Assembly (NCBI RefSeq): GCF_004570325.1
Contig: NZ_SPQO01000006.1
Location: 1 to 64,000, forward strand
Source of the DNA: Mycobacterium sp. PS03-16
GTDB lineage: Bacteria; Actinomycetota; Actinomycetes; Mycobacteriales; Mycobacteriaceae
Length of the DNA: 64,000 nucleotides
Direction: 5' to 3'
Every line of letters begins with the position of its first letter. Positions within the stretch are counted from its first letter, which is position 1. Shown here piece after piece: positions 9,168 to 17,988 of the stretch. A program made the position numbers and the translations under genes. Under the pieces are notes generated by a model that was given only the letters and a program-made list of their open reading frames with translations, searched no databases and was not told the DNA's origin.

Positions 9168-10322
9168 GTGGCCGAGCAGATCATGGTCGTGGGCGCGGGA
9201 ATCGCTGGACTGGCCACCGCGGTGGCATTGCAGCGGCGCGGCCGCGACGTCAGCGTCTTCGAGGAGAAGTCCGACACGTCGGCGGGGGCGGGCATCAGTA
9301 TCTGGCCCAATGCGCTGGCGGCGCTCGACACGATGGGATTGGGCGACGCCGTGCGCGCCTCGGGTGGGCGGGTGACCGCGGGCGCGGTCCGGTGGCACGA
9401 CGGTTCGTGGCTGCGCCGGCCCTCGGCCGACCGGATGGTGCGCGCCCTGGGCGAGCCACTGGTCGTGACCCGGCGCAACGCGCTGACCGGGATCCTGCGC
9501 GACGCCACCGCGCCCGGCACCGTTCACCTCGGTGTCGGGGTGCGCGATCTCGAGGTGAGCGCTACCGGGGTGCGGGTGGCGCTGTCGGACGGCTCGACGC
9601 GCGACGCGGCCGCGGTGATCGGCGCCGACGGTGTCGGCTCGCTGGTGGCGCGGCACCTCAACGGGCCGCTGCGCCACCGCTACGCCGGGTACACCGCGTG
9701 GCGCGGGGTGGCGGCGCACCGCCTCGATCCGCAACTGGCCGGACAGACCCTGGCCGCGGGCACCGAGGTGGGACACGTGCCGCTCGGACCCGACCACACC
9801 TACTGGTTCGCCACCGAACGGGTGCCGCGCGGCGCGACGGTGCCGGGTGGTGAGCTGGCCTATCTGGAGGAGAAGTACCGCCACTGGGCCGATCCGATCC
9901 CGGCCGTGCTGGCCGCCACGCCCGCGGCCGAGGTGCTGCGCAACGACCTCTACGACCGTGAGCAGGCGCGCGTGTGGTCGCGGGGACCGGTCACCCTGGT
10001 CGGCGACGCCGCCCATCCCATGCGCCCGCACCTGGGCCAGGGCGGCTGTCAGGGCATCGAGGACGCCGCGGTGCTGGCCCACCTCGTCACCGACAGCGCC
10101 GATCTCCCCTCGGCGTTCAGCGCGTACGCCGCGTTCCGCAGGCCGCGGGTGCGGGCGCTGGTGCGGGAGTCCCGGCTGATCGGCCGGGTGGTGAACCTCC
10201 GTCCGGCGGTGCTGAGCGCACCGGCCAGCCGGGCGACCGTGCTGCTCCCCGAGGCCGCCGTCAGCCGCCATCTCGGGCAGGTCGCGGCGCGGTCGGCGTT
10301 CGCGCTGCCGGGCCGGCCGTGA
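9168..10322 (+). CDS. FAD-dependent aromatic-ring-type monooxygenase
   Basis: A 384-residue group A flavoprotein monooxygenase. It has the FAD-binding GAGIAGLATAVALQRRG near residue 7, the DG-type motif VIGADGVGSLVARHL near residue 152, and the second FAD motif GDAAHPMRPHLGQGGCQGIEDA near residue 279. Such enzymes use NAD(P)H and O2 to hydroxylate aromatic or similar substrates; the substrate here is not deducible. The GTG at 9168 sits 6 nt after TAGGTT, so the mRNA is probably leaderless. The gene overlaps the following glyoxalase-like gene by 4 bases (GTGA), so the two are coupled. Confidence 0.9.
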   Translation: MAEQIMVVGAGIAGLATAVALQRRGRDVSVFEEKSDTSAGAGISIWPNALAALDTMGLGDAVRASGGRVTAGAVRWHDGSWLRRPSADRMVRALGEPLVVTRRNALTGILRDATAPGTVHLGVGVRDLEVSATGVRVALSDGSTRDAAAVIGADGVGSLVARHLNGPLRHRYAGYTAWRGVAAHRLDPQLAGQTLAAGTEVGHVPLGPDHTYWFATERVPRGATVPGGELAYLEEKYRHWADPIPAVLAATPAAEVLRNDLYDREQARVWSRGPVTLVGDAAHPMRPHLGQGGCQGIEDAAVLAHLVTDSADLPSAFSAYAAFRRPRVRALVRESRLIGRVVNLRPAVLSAPASRATVLLPEAAVSRHLGQVAARSAFALPGRP

Positions 10323-10948
10323 CGACGGCGACGCTCGGGCCGCTGCTGGTCGACGCCGCCGACCCGGCGGGGGTGGCGGCATTCTGGTCGGCCGCCCTGG
10401 GCGCCGACGCGCAGCGCCGCCTGATGCGGTTCCGCGCCGAACGCGGCTCCAAGGTGGTGAAGAACCGCGTACACGTCGACGTGGCGGTCCGCGATGTCGG
10501 CGCCCTGCTCGCGCTGGGTGCGCGGGAACTGGGCGATCACCGCCCGGGCTGGGTGACGCTCGCCGACGTCGAGGGGAACGAGTTCTGCGCCTTCCCCGAC
10601 GGGCCGGTGCCGGCCGGAGCCCCCGCCCGGCTGTTCGCGGTGTGCACCGACAGCGACCGGCCGGAGGAGTTGGCGGCGTGGTGGGCGGCCCGGGTGGGGG
10701 CGCGGATCGGTCCGGGGCCGGATCAGAGGCCGCGCTGGCTGTACGGCAGCGCCGGGTGGGAGGACGTGATCTGGAAGTTCGTTCGGGTCGGCGACCCGCG
10801 GTGCGTCCCGAACCGCTGGCAGCCGACGCTCTTCGCCCCGGTGGACGCCCTCCTCGCCGCGGGGGCGGTGCGCTCGCTAGACGGCGATCTCACCGATCCG
10901 CAGGGCAACGAGTTCAGCGTGGCTGACCCAGCACGGCCAGCGGGCTGA
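10319..10948 (+). CDS. VOC / glyoxalase-like domain protein
   Basis: A 209-residue protein made of two repeated VOC-type modules, each ending in an EGNEFC/QGNEFS strand (near residues 84 and 201). DPAGVAAFWSAALG opens the first module and PEELAAWWAARVGAR the second. This is the glyoxalase-like family common in actinobacteria; the metal ligands and substrate cannot be assigned from sequence. Its GTG overlaps the stop of the monooxygenase gene by 4 bases, so it is likely co-translated and may act on the same pathway. Its last 35 bases overlap the 3' end of convergent rpfE. Confidence 0.8.
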   Translation: MTTATLGPLLVDAADPAGVAAFWSAALGADAQRRLMRFRAERGSKVVKNRVHVDVAVRDVGALLALGARELGDHRPGWVTLADVEGNEFCAFPDGPVPAGAPARLFAVCTDSDRPEELAAWWAARVGARIGPGPDQRPRWLYGSAGWEDVIWKFVRVGDPRCVPNRWQPTLFAPVDALLAAGAVRSLDGDLTDPQGNEFSVADPARPAG

Positions 10949-11414
10949 GCACGGCTGAGCACAGCTGCTTGAGGTCGACGACGCCCAGGACGCTGCCCGC
11001 ACGCACCGCGGCGCAACCGGTGGCCGGCCGCGGGGCGGCGGCGGGCGCCGGAGTGGTCCACACCGCGGGGGTGACGGCGGCACCGCGCGGACCGCACTTC
11101 GGCCACGCCTTGAGGCCCTGGTTGGCCAGCACCCGCTCGGCCACGCGGATCTGTTCGGCGCGGGAGGCGGTGGCCGGGTTCCCCCGTCCGCCGTGGGCGG
11201 CCCACGTGGCGGGCTTGAACTGCAGGCCGCCGAAGTGTCCGTTGCCGGTGTTGGTGGACCAGTTGCCGCCGGATTCGCACTGGGCGATCGCGTCCCAGTT
11301 GACCGTGTCGGCGGTCGCGCTCGCCGAGGAGAGGAACATCGGCACCAGGGCCAGCGCCGCGCCGATCAACGTGAGCCAGATTCCTCGCCGGACTGCTGTG
11401 CGGATGCTGTTCAT
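10914..11414 (-). CDS. rpfE: Resuscitation-promoting factor RpfE
   Basis: Secreted peptidoglycan muralytic protein that promotes regrowth from dormancy. The 166-residue product has a signal peptide (hydrophobic WLTLIGAALALVPMFL, cleavage around ASATA-D). The lysozyme-like Rpf domain follows: VNWDAIAQCESGGNW holds the catalytic Glu and GHFGGLQFKPATW follows it. A Pro/Ala-rich tail and a C-terminal hydrophobic segment close the protein. I start at the ATG at 11412-11414, which has GGAAGGA upstream. It occupies the same place as Rv2450c next to the Rv2449c homologue. A CRP-like palindrome lies about 90 bp upstream of the start. Confidence 0.92.
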   Translation of the reverse strand: MNSIRTAVRRGIWLTLIGAALALVPMFLSSASATADTVNWDAIAQCESGGNWSTNTGNGHFGGLQFKPATWAAHGGRGNPATASRAEQIRVAERVLANQGLKAWPKCGPRGAAVTPAVWTTPAPAAAPRPATGCAAVRAGSVLGVVDLKQLCSAVLSPLAVLGQPR

Positions 11415-11496
11415 GTGCGGTCCTTCCCCGACCGAGTGACCCAAGGCCCGCGGTGGGAGAGCGTGCGCTCTTCCGGTGCGGTTGCCGGGTCTGTCG

Positions 11497-11512
11497 AGTG
11501 ACCGACATCACG
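11497..11512. promoter_or_regulatory. CRP-like operator upstream of rpfE
   Basis: The 16-bp sequence AGTGACCGACATCACG contains the CRP core GTGA-N6-TCAC without mismatch. It lies 83-98 bp upstream of the rpfE start. No clear -10 element is seen at the class I or II distance, so whether it activates or represses cannot be told. Confidence 0.55.
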
Positions 11513-11578
11513 TGTTACGCACGCGGCGAGAGTTTTAGTCGTTGCTTATCTGACGTAAGAGGCCTCTGAGACGACCGA

Positions 11579-11610
11579 GGCGGCAGCGGGCTTCGGTGCC
11601 CGCTACCGCC
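11579..11610 (-). terminator. Hairpin after the second rpf gene
   Basis: GGCGG-c-AGCGGGC, six-base loop TTCGGT, GCCCGCT-a-CCGCC gives a 13-bp stem with one mismatch. It sits 20 nt after the stop of the second rpf gene on the minus strand. There is no U-run, as is common for mycobacterial terminators. Confidence 0.55.
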
Positions 11611-11629
11611 CCTGTCGAAGCGTCGTGCC

Positions 11630-12163
<534 letters not shown>

Positions 12164-12320
12164 TTATTTGCTCCATGTCCGAAGCCGCTCAGGACGCTAC
12201 AAACTCGATCGCGAGAAGTCATCTCGGCCCGAAGCGCTCGTCTGGCAGATCACGACAAGATCACAACCTCGAAACGGACGGTGAAACTGCTGGTCAGCAC
12301 GCCGCAGGGAAGAATGGCCG

Positions 12321-12382
12321 ACGCTAAACCCATCGCTGATTTTCGTGAGTCAAATCACGCATAATTCGTGAGCTGGGTCACG
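12321..12382 (-). promoter_or_regulatory. Candidate CRP-activated promoter for the second rpf gene (two tandem CRP-like sites)
   Basis: Two palindromes with the exact core GTGA-N6-TCAC lie at 12344-12359 (CGTGA/TCACG) and 12367-12382 (CGTGA/TCACG), centres 23 bp apart. On the minus strand TAGCGT at 12321-12326 follows at the distance expected of a -10 element. The centres would then be near -38 and -61, as at class II plus class I CRP promoters. The leader to the TTG start would be about 355 nt. Confidence 0.5.
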
Positions 12383-12392
12383 GCGTCAATAT

Positions 12393-12419
12393 GTTTGACC
12401 TGCCCCGATGCGGTCAAAC
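12393..12419. repeat. Perfect 8-bp inverted repeat GTTTGACC / GGTCAAAC
   Basis: Arms at 12393-12400 and 12412-12419 are separated by 11 bases. It could be an operator or the end of an RNA hairpin. It lies just upstream of the tandem CRP-like sites. Confidence 0.4.
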
Positions 12420-12954
12420 GCCTCGCCGGGGTGGCGTTCCGGCCCGCTCCGGAGAAGCGGTTCGCTGAGCCGCCGGAACGGCGGCGCGCGTGCACGGAAT
12501 CTCAATTACATTGCCGTAGAACGTATTTCGCTCACTTGAAGATGCTTCGGGCAGCGTCGCCGCCAGGGAGCGCCGATTGAGCCGATCCACCGATACGCCA
12601 CGTCACCTGCACAGACGGTGCAGGCCGGCGCGGAGTCGGCGGACGACCCGCCGACTGCGGCGCCGGGGTCGGCACCGCACCGAGGGATCGGCATCAGGAA
12701 AGACGTTATTCCACCGGCAATTTCCGCGACGTCGACCGCGGCGGCCCATGGCTGCACCGATATCGACGGTTACGAGATCGCCGCCATGTCAGGCGATTTG
12801 AGCCGCCCCGCCTCCTCGGAACATCGAATTCACCGCTGGACAATCGAGTCTCTTCGACCATTGATCAAGGCGAACTCAACTCGGAATTAACCGGGCTATG
12901 CCGACATATTGTTATGAAGAGAGCCTAATTGGATGCGGAGCGCAATTTGCTGGA

Positions 12955-13545
12955 TCAATCCAAGGTCGACGGGAGCTCGGCCGGCGTGTTGGCGTTGGTG
13001 AGCGCCCGCTGCTCGGGCATGACGATCCGCTGGGTGTCGACGACGTCGATGAGTGCGCGCATGCTGCGCTCCCCCGCTGCCACGAGCGTGGCGATCCGGT
13101 CGGCCAGCGAGGTGCGGTAGACCCCGGCCAGATAGTGGTCGCGACCGTCCCAGGGCAGCACGACGTCGACGCCCAGGCGGGACGCGGGCCCGGCGAGCTC
13201 GTCGACCAGATCGACGGTCAGGTACGGCAGGTCCACGGCGCAGACGAACGCCCACTGATGACCGGCCTCGGCGGCGGCGCGCAGGCCGCGACCGGTCGCC
13301 AGGAGCGGACCGACGCCGCGCACCTCGTCGCGCAGCACGTCGGCGGTCAGCTCGGGAAGCCGCTGGCCGGGTGCGGCGATCACGAACACCGGCGAACAGC
13401 GCGGGCTCACCGTGGCGACCACGCGCTCGACCAGAGTGGTCGGCCCCGAGGGACCGTCGATCACCAGGGTCGCCTTGTCGCGGCCCATGCGGCGCGACGC
13501 ACCGCCCGCCAGCACGACCGCGGCCAGCGGGACAGGTGTGGTCAC
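12955..13545 (-). CDS. mobA: MobA-like molybdenum cofactor guanylyltransferase
   Basis: Attaches GMP from GTP to molybdopterin to give the bis-guanine or guanine dinucleotide form of the cofactor. The 196-residue protein has the nucleotidyltransferase signature [16 protein letters not shown] near residue 12 and the metal-binding [13 protein letters not shown] around residue 105. Position beside korB and size match Rv2453c. The GTG at 13543-13545 lies 7 nt after TAACGT, so the message is probably leaderless even though korB ends only 20 bases upstream. An fdhD gene elsewhere in the window also needs this cofactor. Confidence 0.88.
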   Translation of the reverse strand: MTTPVPLAAVVLAGGASRRMGRDKATLVIDGPSGPTTLVERVVATVSPRCSPVFVIAAPGQRLPELTADVLRDEVRGVGPLLATGRGLRAAAEAGHQWAFVCAVDLPYLTVDLVDELAGPASRLGVDVVLPWDGRDHYLAGVYRTSLADRIATLVAAGERSMRALIDVVDTQRIVMPEQRALTNANTPAELPSTLD

Positions 13546-13552
13546 TCAGGTG

Positions 13553-13558
13553 ACGTTA
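13553..13558 (-). promoter_or_regulatory. -10 element TAACGT of a leaderless mobA promoter
   Basis: TAACGT, 7 nt, then GTG of mobA. The element lies in the short korB-mobA gap. Confidence 0.55.
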
Positions 13559-13564
13559 GCGCAC

Positions 13565-14641
13565 CTAGTCGACAGTCCACGTGTCCTTGCCACGAAGCAG
13601 CGATTGCAGCGCGGCCGTGTCGTGTGCTCGGGCGTCGCGGGCCGTGCGCACCTGCTCGCGAGCCGCGTCGTCGTAGGTCGGCCGGCTGACCTGACGGAAG
13701 ATTCCCATCACCATGTGCTCGAGGTTCTGCTCGGAGAGCCGCGACAGCGCGAACGCGTACGCCGGGTCGTCGACCTGGGCGTTGTGCACGACGATCTCGT
13801 CGGCCGACACGTCGGCGGTCTTGGCGACCTCGAGGCCGTAACCGGACTTCACCACGCAGTATTCGGCGTCGGCGCCGAATGTGATCGGCTCACCGTGCTG
13901 CAGGTTGATCAGCCGCTCGGCCGCCCCCTCCTTGCGCAGCGCGTCGAACGACCCGTCGTTGAAGATCGGGCAGTCCTGGAGGATCTCGACCAGCGCCGCG
14001 CCGCGGTGTGCGGCGGCGGCTCGCAGCACCTCGGACAGCCCCTTGCGGTCGGAGTCCAGCGCGCGGCCGACGAAGGTGGCCTCCGCGCCGAGCGCGAGCG
14101 ACACCGGGTTGAAGGGATGATCCAGCGAGCCCATCGGGGTGGACTTGGTGACCTTGCCGACCTCGGAGGTGGGCGAGTACTGGCCCTTGGTCAGGCCGTA
14201 GATCCGGTTGTTGAACAACAGGATCGTGATGTTGATGTTGCGGCGCAGCGCGTGGATAAGGTGGTTGCCGCCGATCGACAACGCGTCGCCGTCACCGGTC
14301 ACCACCCAGACCGACAGGTCCTCGCGGGCCAGCGCCAGGCCGGTGGCGATGGTCGGCGCGCGGCCGTGGATCGAGTGGAACCCGTAGGTCTCCAGGTAGT
14401 ACGGGAAGCGGCTCGAGCAGCCGATCCCGCTGATGAACGCGATGTTCTCGCGGCGCAGGCCCAGCTCGGGCAGGAAGTTGCGGATGGTGTTGAGGATGAC
14501 GTAATCACCGCAGCCGGGGCACCAGCGGACCTCCTGGTCGCTGGTGAAGTCCTTGCCCTTCTGCGGCTGGTCGGTCGTCGGCACCCCGGCCGTCTTCGAC
14601 AGCGGCGTCAGGCTGAGGTCCGTTCCAATCAGGTCGGTCAT
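13565..14641 (-). CDS. korB: 2-oxoglutarate:ferredoxin oxidoreductase, beta subunit
   Basis: Thiamine-diphosphate subunit of the CoA-dependent 2-oxoglutarate:ferredoxin oxidoreductase that mycobacteria use as an alternative to 2-oxoglutarate dehydrogenase. The 358-residue protein shows the cluster motif VRWCPGCGDYVI near residue 40, a further Cys in GIGCSSRFPYY, and the ThDP/Mg motif VVTGDGDALSIGGNHLIH followed by NNRIYGLTKGQ. It overlaps the korA stop by 4 bases, so the subunits are made stoichiometrically. The start ATG at 14639-14641 gives the expected MTDLIG opening. Confidence 0.95.
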   Translation of the reverse strand: MTDLIGTDLSLTPLSKTAGVPTTDQPQKGKDFTSDQEVRWCPGCGDYVILNTIRNFLPELGLRRENIAFISGIGCSSRFPYYLETYGFHSIHGRAPTIATGLALAREDLSVWVVTGDGDALSIGGNHLIHALRRNINITILLFNNRIYGLTKGQYSPTSEVGKVTKSTPMGSLDHPFNPVSLALGAEATFVGRALDSDRKGLSEVLRAAAAHRGAALVEILQDCPIFNDGSFDALRKEGAAERLINLQHGEPITFGADAEYCVVKSGYGLEVAKTADVSADEIVVHNAQVDDPAYAFALSRLSEQNLEHMVMGIFRQVSRPTYDDAAREQVRTARDARAHDTAALQSLLRGKDTWTVD

Positions 14642-16581
14642 GCGTTGGCCTCCACACCAGCTCCCACGGTGGCCGCAGCCAGCCGCGCGAACGTGGCCTT
14701 CTCGTTTTCCTTGTCTGCCAGTGTGCCGTCGATCGCGGCGTCGATGATGCCCTCGACCTCGTCGGCGAGGAACGCCATGCCCTCGACCTTGGTCACCGAC
14801 TGCACGTCGACCAGGTAGCGGGCCCGCAGCAGCATCGCCAGCTGGCCCATGTTCATCTCCGGTGCGACGACCTTCGGGTACCGCGCGAGCACCTCGCCGA
14901 GGTTGGCCGGGAACGGGTTGAGGTGGCGCAGGTGGGCGTGGGCGACCTTGATGCCCTTGCGTCGCGCCCGTCGGCACGCCTCACCGATCGGCCCGTACGA
15001 GCTGCCCCATCCCATCAGCAGCAGATCGGCGTCACCGGTCGGGTCGTCGACCTCCAGATCGGGCACCGTGATGCCGTCGATCTTGGCCTGGCGCAGCCGG
15101 ACCATGAGGTCGTGGTTCTTGGGTTCGTAGCTGATGTTGCCCGAGCCGTTCGCCTTCTCCAGGCCGCCGATGCGGTGCTCGAGCCCGGCGGTGCCGGGCA
15201 CCGCGAACTGGCGCGCGAGCGTCTCGGGGTCACGCGCGTACGGCGCGAAATCGTCACCGGACTGGGCGAAGGTGTGGTCGATCGGCGGATAGGACGCGAT
15301 GTCGGGGATCCGCCACGGCTCCGAGCCGTTGGCGATCGCGCCATCGGACAGGATCATCACCGGGGTGCGGTAGGTCAATGCGATTCGCGCCGCCTCCACC
15401 GCGATGTCGAAGCAGTCCGACGCCGACCGCGGCGCCAGCACCGCGACGGGCGACTCGCCGTTGCGCCCGTAGAGCGCCTGCAGCAGGTCGGCCTGTTCGG
15501 TCTTGGTGGGCAGGCCGGTCGAGGGGCCGCCGCGCTGCACGTCGATGACGATCAGCGGCAGCTCGGTCATCACGGCCAGGCCGATCGCCTCGGCCTTGAG
15601 CGCGACACCCGGGCCGGACGTGCTGGTGACGCCGAGGGCGCCGCCGTAGGAGGCGCCGATGGCGGCGCCGATGCCGGCGATCTCGTCCTCGGCCTGGAAG
15701 GTCAGCACATTGAAGTTCTTGTGCTTGGACAGCTCGTGAAGGATGTCCGAGGCCGGGGTGATCGGGTAGGTGCCCAACATGACCTGCGTGTCGGCCAGCA
15801 CGCCGGCGGCCACGATGCCGTAGGCCATCGCGGTGTTGCCGGAGATCTGGCGATACTCGCCGGACCTGAGCTTGGCCGGGGACACCTCGTAGGTGGTGGC
15901 GAACGCCTCGGTGGTCTCGCCGAAGTTCCAGCCGGCCTTGAGCGCCAGCACGTTCGCGTCGGCGACGTCGGGCTTGCGGGAGAACTTCTCCCGGATGAAC
16001 GCCTCGCTGTGCTCGAGTTCGCGGCCGTACATCCAGGACAGCAGCCCGAGCGCGAACATGTTCTTGGCGCGCTGACCGTCCTTCTTGGATGCGCCGATCT
16101 CCTCGACGGCGCCGAGCGTCAACGTGGTCATCGGCACGGCCTGCACGACGTAGTCCGAGAGCTCGTCGGTCTCCAACGGGTTGGCGTCGTAGCCGACCTT
16201 GGCCAGGTTGCGCTTGGTGAACTCGTCGGAGTTGGCGATGATCAGGCCGCCGCGGGGCAGGTCGCTGACGTTGGCCTTGAGCGCCGCCGGGTTCATCGCC
16301 ACCAGCACGTCGGGCCGGTCACCGGCGGTGAGGATGTCGTAGTCGGCGATCTGGATCTGGAACGACGAGACGCCCGGCAGCGTGCCCTGGGGGGCGCGGA
16401 TCTCGGCCGGGTAGTTGGGCTGGGTGGCCAGGTCGTTGCCGAACAGCGCGGCCTCGGAGGTGAAGCGGTCGCCGGTCAGCTGCATACCGTCACCGGAGTC
16501 ACCCGCGAACCGGATGACGACCTTCTCGAGCTTCTGCCGCGGTGCGGTGCCCGCCGCGTGGCCGTTGCCGTCGAGTCCCAT
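14638..16581 (-). CDS. korA: 2-oxoglutarate:ferredoxin oxidoreductase, alpha subunit (gamma-alpha fusion)
   Basis: Partner of korB. The 647-residue protein is a fusion of the gamma domain (from about residue 20, RFAGDSGDGMQLTGDRF) to the alpha pyrimidine-binding domain (from about residue 235, GNTAMAYGIVAAGV), as in Rv2455c. Typical motifs are GTYPITPASDILHELSK and QRGGPSTGLPTKTEQADLLQ. I chose the ATG at 16579-16581 (MGLDGNGHAAG) because a purine-rich GGAAAGGCAGGGG stretch precedes it; the upstream extension in the same frame is not family-like. It shares an operon with korB. Confidence 0.95.
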   Translation of the reverse strand: MGLDGNGHAAGTAPRQKLEKVVIRFAGDSGDGMQLTGDRFTSEAALFGNDLATQPNYPAEIRAPQGTLPGVSSFQIQIADYDILTAGDRPDVLVAMNPAALKANVSDLPRGGLIIANSDEFTKRNLAKVGYDANPLETDELSDYVVQAVPMTTLTLGAVEEIGASKKDGQRAKNMFALGLLSWMYGRELEHSEAFIREKFSRKPDVADANVLALKAGWNFGETTEAFATTYEVSPAKLRSGEYRQISGNTAMAYGIVAAGVLADTQVMLGTYPITPASDILHELSKHKNFNVLTFQAEDEIAGIGAAIGASYGGALGVTSTSGPGVALKAEAIGLAVMTELPLIVIDVQRGGPSTGLPTKTEQADLLQALYGRNGESPVAVLAPRSASDCFDIAVEAARIALTYRTPVMILSDGAIANGSEPWRIPDIASYPPIDHTFAQSGDDFAPYARDPETLARQFAVPGTAGLEHRIGGLEKANGSGNISYEPKNHDLMVRLRQAKIDGITVPDLEVDDPTGDADLLLMGWGSSYGPIGEACRRARRKGIKVAHAHLRHLNPFPANLGEVLARYPKVVAPEMNMGQLAMLLRARYLVDVQSVTKVEGMAFLADEVEGIIDAAIDGTLADKENEKATFARLAAATVGAGVEANA

Positions 16582-16820
16582 CCCCCTGCCTTTCCCACAG
16601 TCCACAACGGGTACACCGAGTCGCAGTCGAACCGACGCGCCTCCGGCAGAGCACAACCCGCTTAAGTTTGATGTCACTCTCAGTACCGATTATTGCACTG
16701 TTCTTAGGCGGGGCTTTACCACACCGACCGCCCGCGTGCCGCCACGGGTCGACGAAAGCCGCTGCTCACGGCGGGGTTGACCGGGTCGTCGCCACCGATT
16801 CTGTGGTCTTCGTCACGTCC

Positions 16821-16837
16821 GGAGAACGCGATTCTCC
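16821..16837. repeat. Inverted repeat GGAGAA / TTCTCC
   Basis: Perfect 6-bp arms with a 5-base spacer, in the 294-base gap between korA and the LacI-type gene. It could be a terminator for the LacI-type gene (39 bases after its stop on the minus strand) or a korA operator. The rest of the gap shows no gene. Confidence 0.35.
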
Positions 16838-16875
16838 TAAGAGCGTGATTACCGATCGGTAGCTGACAGCTAGCA

Positions 16876-17880
16876 CTACGCGGGCACGTTGAAGGGCGTC
16901 ACCACCTGGATGGGCGCGGGTCGCGCCGGCTCGCTCGGCAGGGCGCCGCGCTCGGCGAGAATCAGCCGCACCGCCAGCCGCGCGTCGGCGCGCAGGTCGT
17001 TGTGCAACACCACCGAGATCCGGCCGTCGCGCAGCAACCGGCGATTGTCGGCGTCCAGGTCGTGGGCGATGAACACCCGGCACTCGCGGTCGCGCCGGTC
17101 GAAGGCCGCGACGGTGGCGGCGTTGCCGCCGCCCACCGAATACACCGCGCAGATGCCGGGATGGCGGTCGAGTGCGTCGAGCACCAGCCGCTCGTTGGTG
17201 GCGTCGATCCCGTCGCTGTCGCTGACCTCGACGATGTGCCGCCCGGTCGGGCGCAGCGCGGACCGGAATCCCACCTCTCGCTCCCCCTCGCCGCGGAACA
17301 CCGTCGCGCTGAGCGTGATCAACACGTCGCCGGCGCCCGATCCGAGCCACCGTTCCATCAGATAGGCCGCCGTGACGCCGGCGCCGTGGTTGTCTATGCC
17401 GACGTAGGCGCTCCGCCGGCTGGTGGGCACATCGGTGGTGTAGGTGACGACGGGGACGCCGGAGGCGACGAGTGCGTCGACCGCGTCGGCCACCTCGGGT
17501 GTGTCCTGCGCCTTGAGGATGACACCGTGACTGCCGCGCAGGCCGGTCAGCGTGTCGACCATCTGCGCGGTGGACCCGGACTCCCAGAGGTGGAACCGGG
17601 CGCGCACCATCGCCGGCGCGAACGCGGGCAGTTCGGCCTCGACCGCGGCGCGGAACGCGTCGGAGAACCGCCGCGGTGTCTGCATCACCACGTCGATGAG
17701 GTAGCGGCGGCCGTTGAGGCGCAGTTGGGCTCGTTGTTTGTCGAGGTCGGCGATGGCCTGGAGCACCTCGGCGCGGGTGTTCTCCCGCACCCCGGGGCGT
17801 TCGTTGAGCACCCGGTCGACCGTGGCCTCGCTCAACCCGCACTGCTGGGCGATCTCGCGGACCTTGTAGCGGTGCGCCAT
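16876..17880 (-). CDS. LacI family transcriptional regulator of the inositol island
   Basis: A 334-residue repressor-type protein. The N-terminal helix-turn-helix reads VREIAQQCGLSEATVDRVLN (residues 7-26) followed by the hinge, and the C-terminal three quarters are a periplasmic-binding-protein-like sensor (LRGSHGVILKAQDTPEV, YVGIDNHGAGVTAAYLMERW). The ATG at 17878-17880 is preceded by GGAGGGGG, and TAGGCT at 17916-17921 is a plausible -10 element. It is divergent from the dioxygenase operon, which it probably controls in response to an inositol-type sugar. It is distinct from the GntR regulator at 26 kb. Confidence 0.88.
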   Translation of the reverse strand: MAHRYKVREIAQQCGLSEATVDRVLNERPGVRENTRAEVLQAIADLDKQRAQLRLNGRRYLIDVVMQTPRRFSDAFRAAVEAELPAFAPAMVRARFHLWESGSTAQMVDTLTGLRGSHGVILKAQDTPEVADAVDALVASGVPVVTYTTDVPTSRRSAYVGIDNHGAGVTAAYLMERWLGSGAGDVLITLSATVFRGEGEREVGFRSALRPTGRHIVEVSDSDGIDATNERLVLDALDRHPGICAVYSVGGGNAATVAAFDRRDRECRVFIAHDLDADNRRLLRDGRISVVLHNDLRADARLAVRLILAERGALPSEPARPAPIQVVTPFNVPA

Positions 17881-17924
17881 CTGCTGCCGTACCCCCTCCC
17901 CGGTGACTGCCGCCGAGCCTACCG

Positions 17925-17945
17925 TTGATGGGTTTTTGATGGATT
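17925..17945. repeat. Tandem 10-bp direct repeat in the LacI/dioxygenase gap
   Basis: TTGATGGGTT (17925-17934) and TTGATGGATT (17936-17945) repeat with an 11-bp period, one helical turn. The repeat lies between the LacI-type gene and the dioxygenase gene it faces, where a regulator site is expected. Confidence 0.45.
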
Positions 17946-17988
17946 TGTGCGGTTGATTGCGGCACCGGTCACAGCAAGACTCATACCC

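Noticed and set aside
12506..12890. Short frames on both strands in the rpf-mobA gap
   Set aside because: No ribosome-binding site, no hydrophobic or conserved segment, and mixed composition. I treat the region as non-coding.
14923..16665. A 580-codon open frame opposite korA
   Set aside because: Composition is typical of an antisense shadow (Gly/Val/Asp/His/Arg), with no motifs. korA is clearly the gene.
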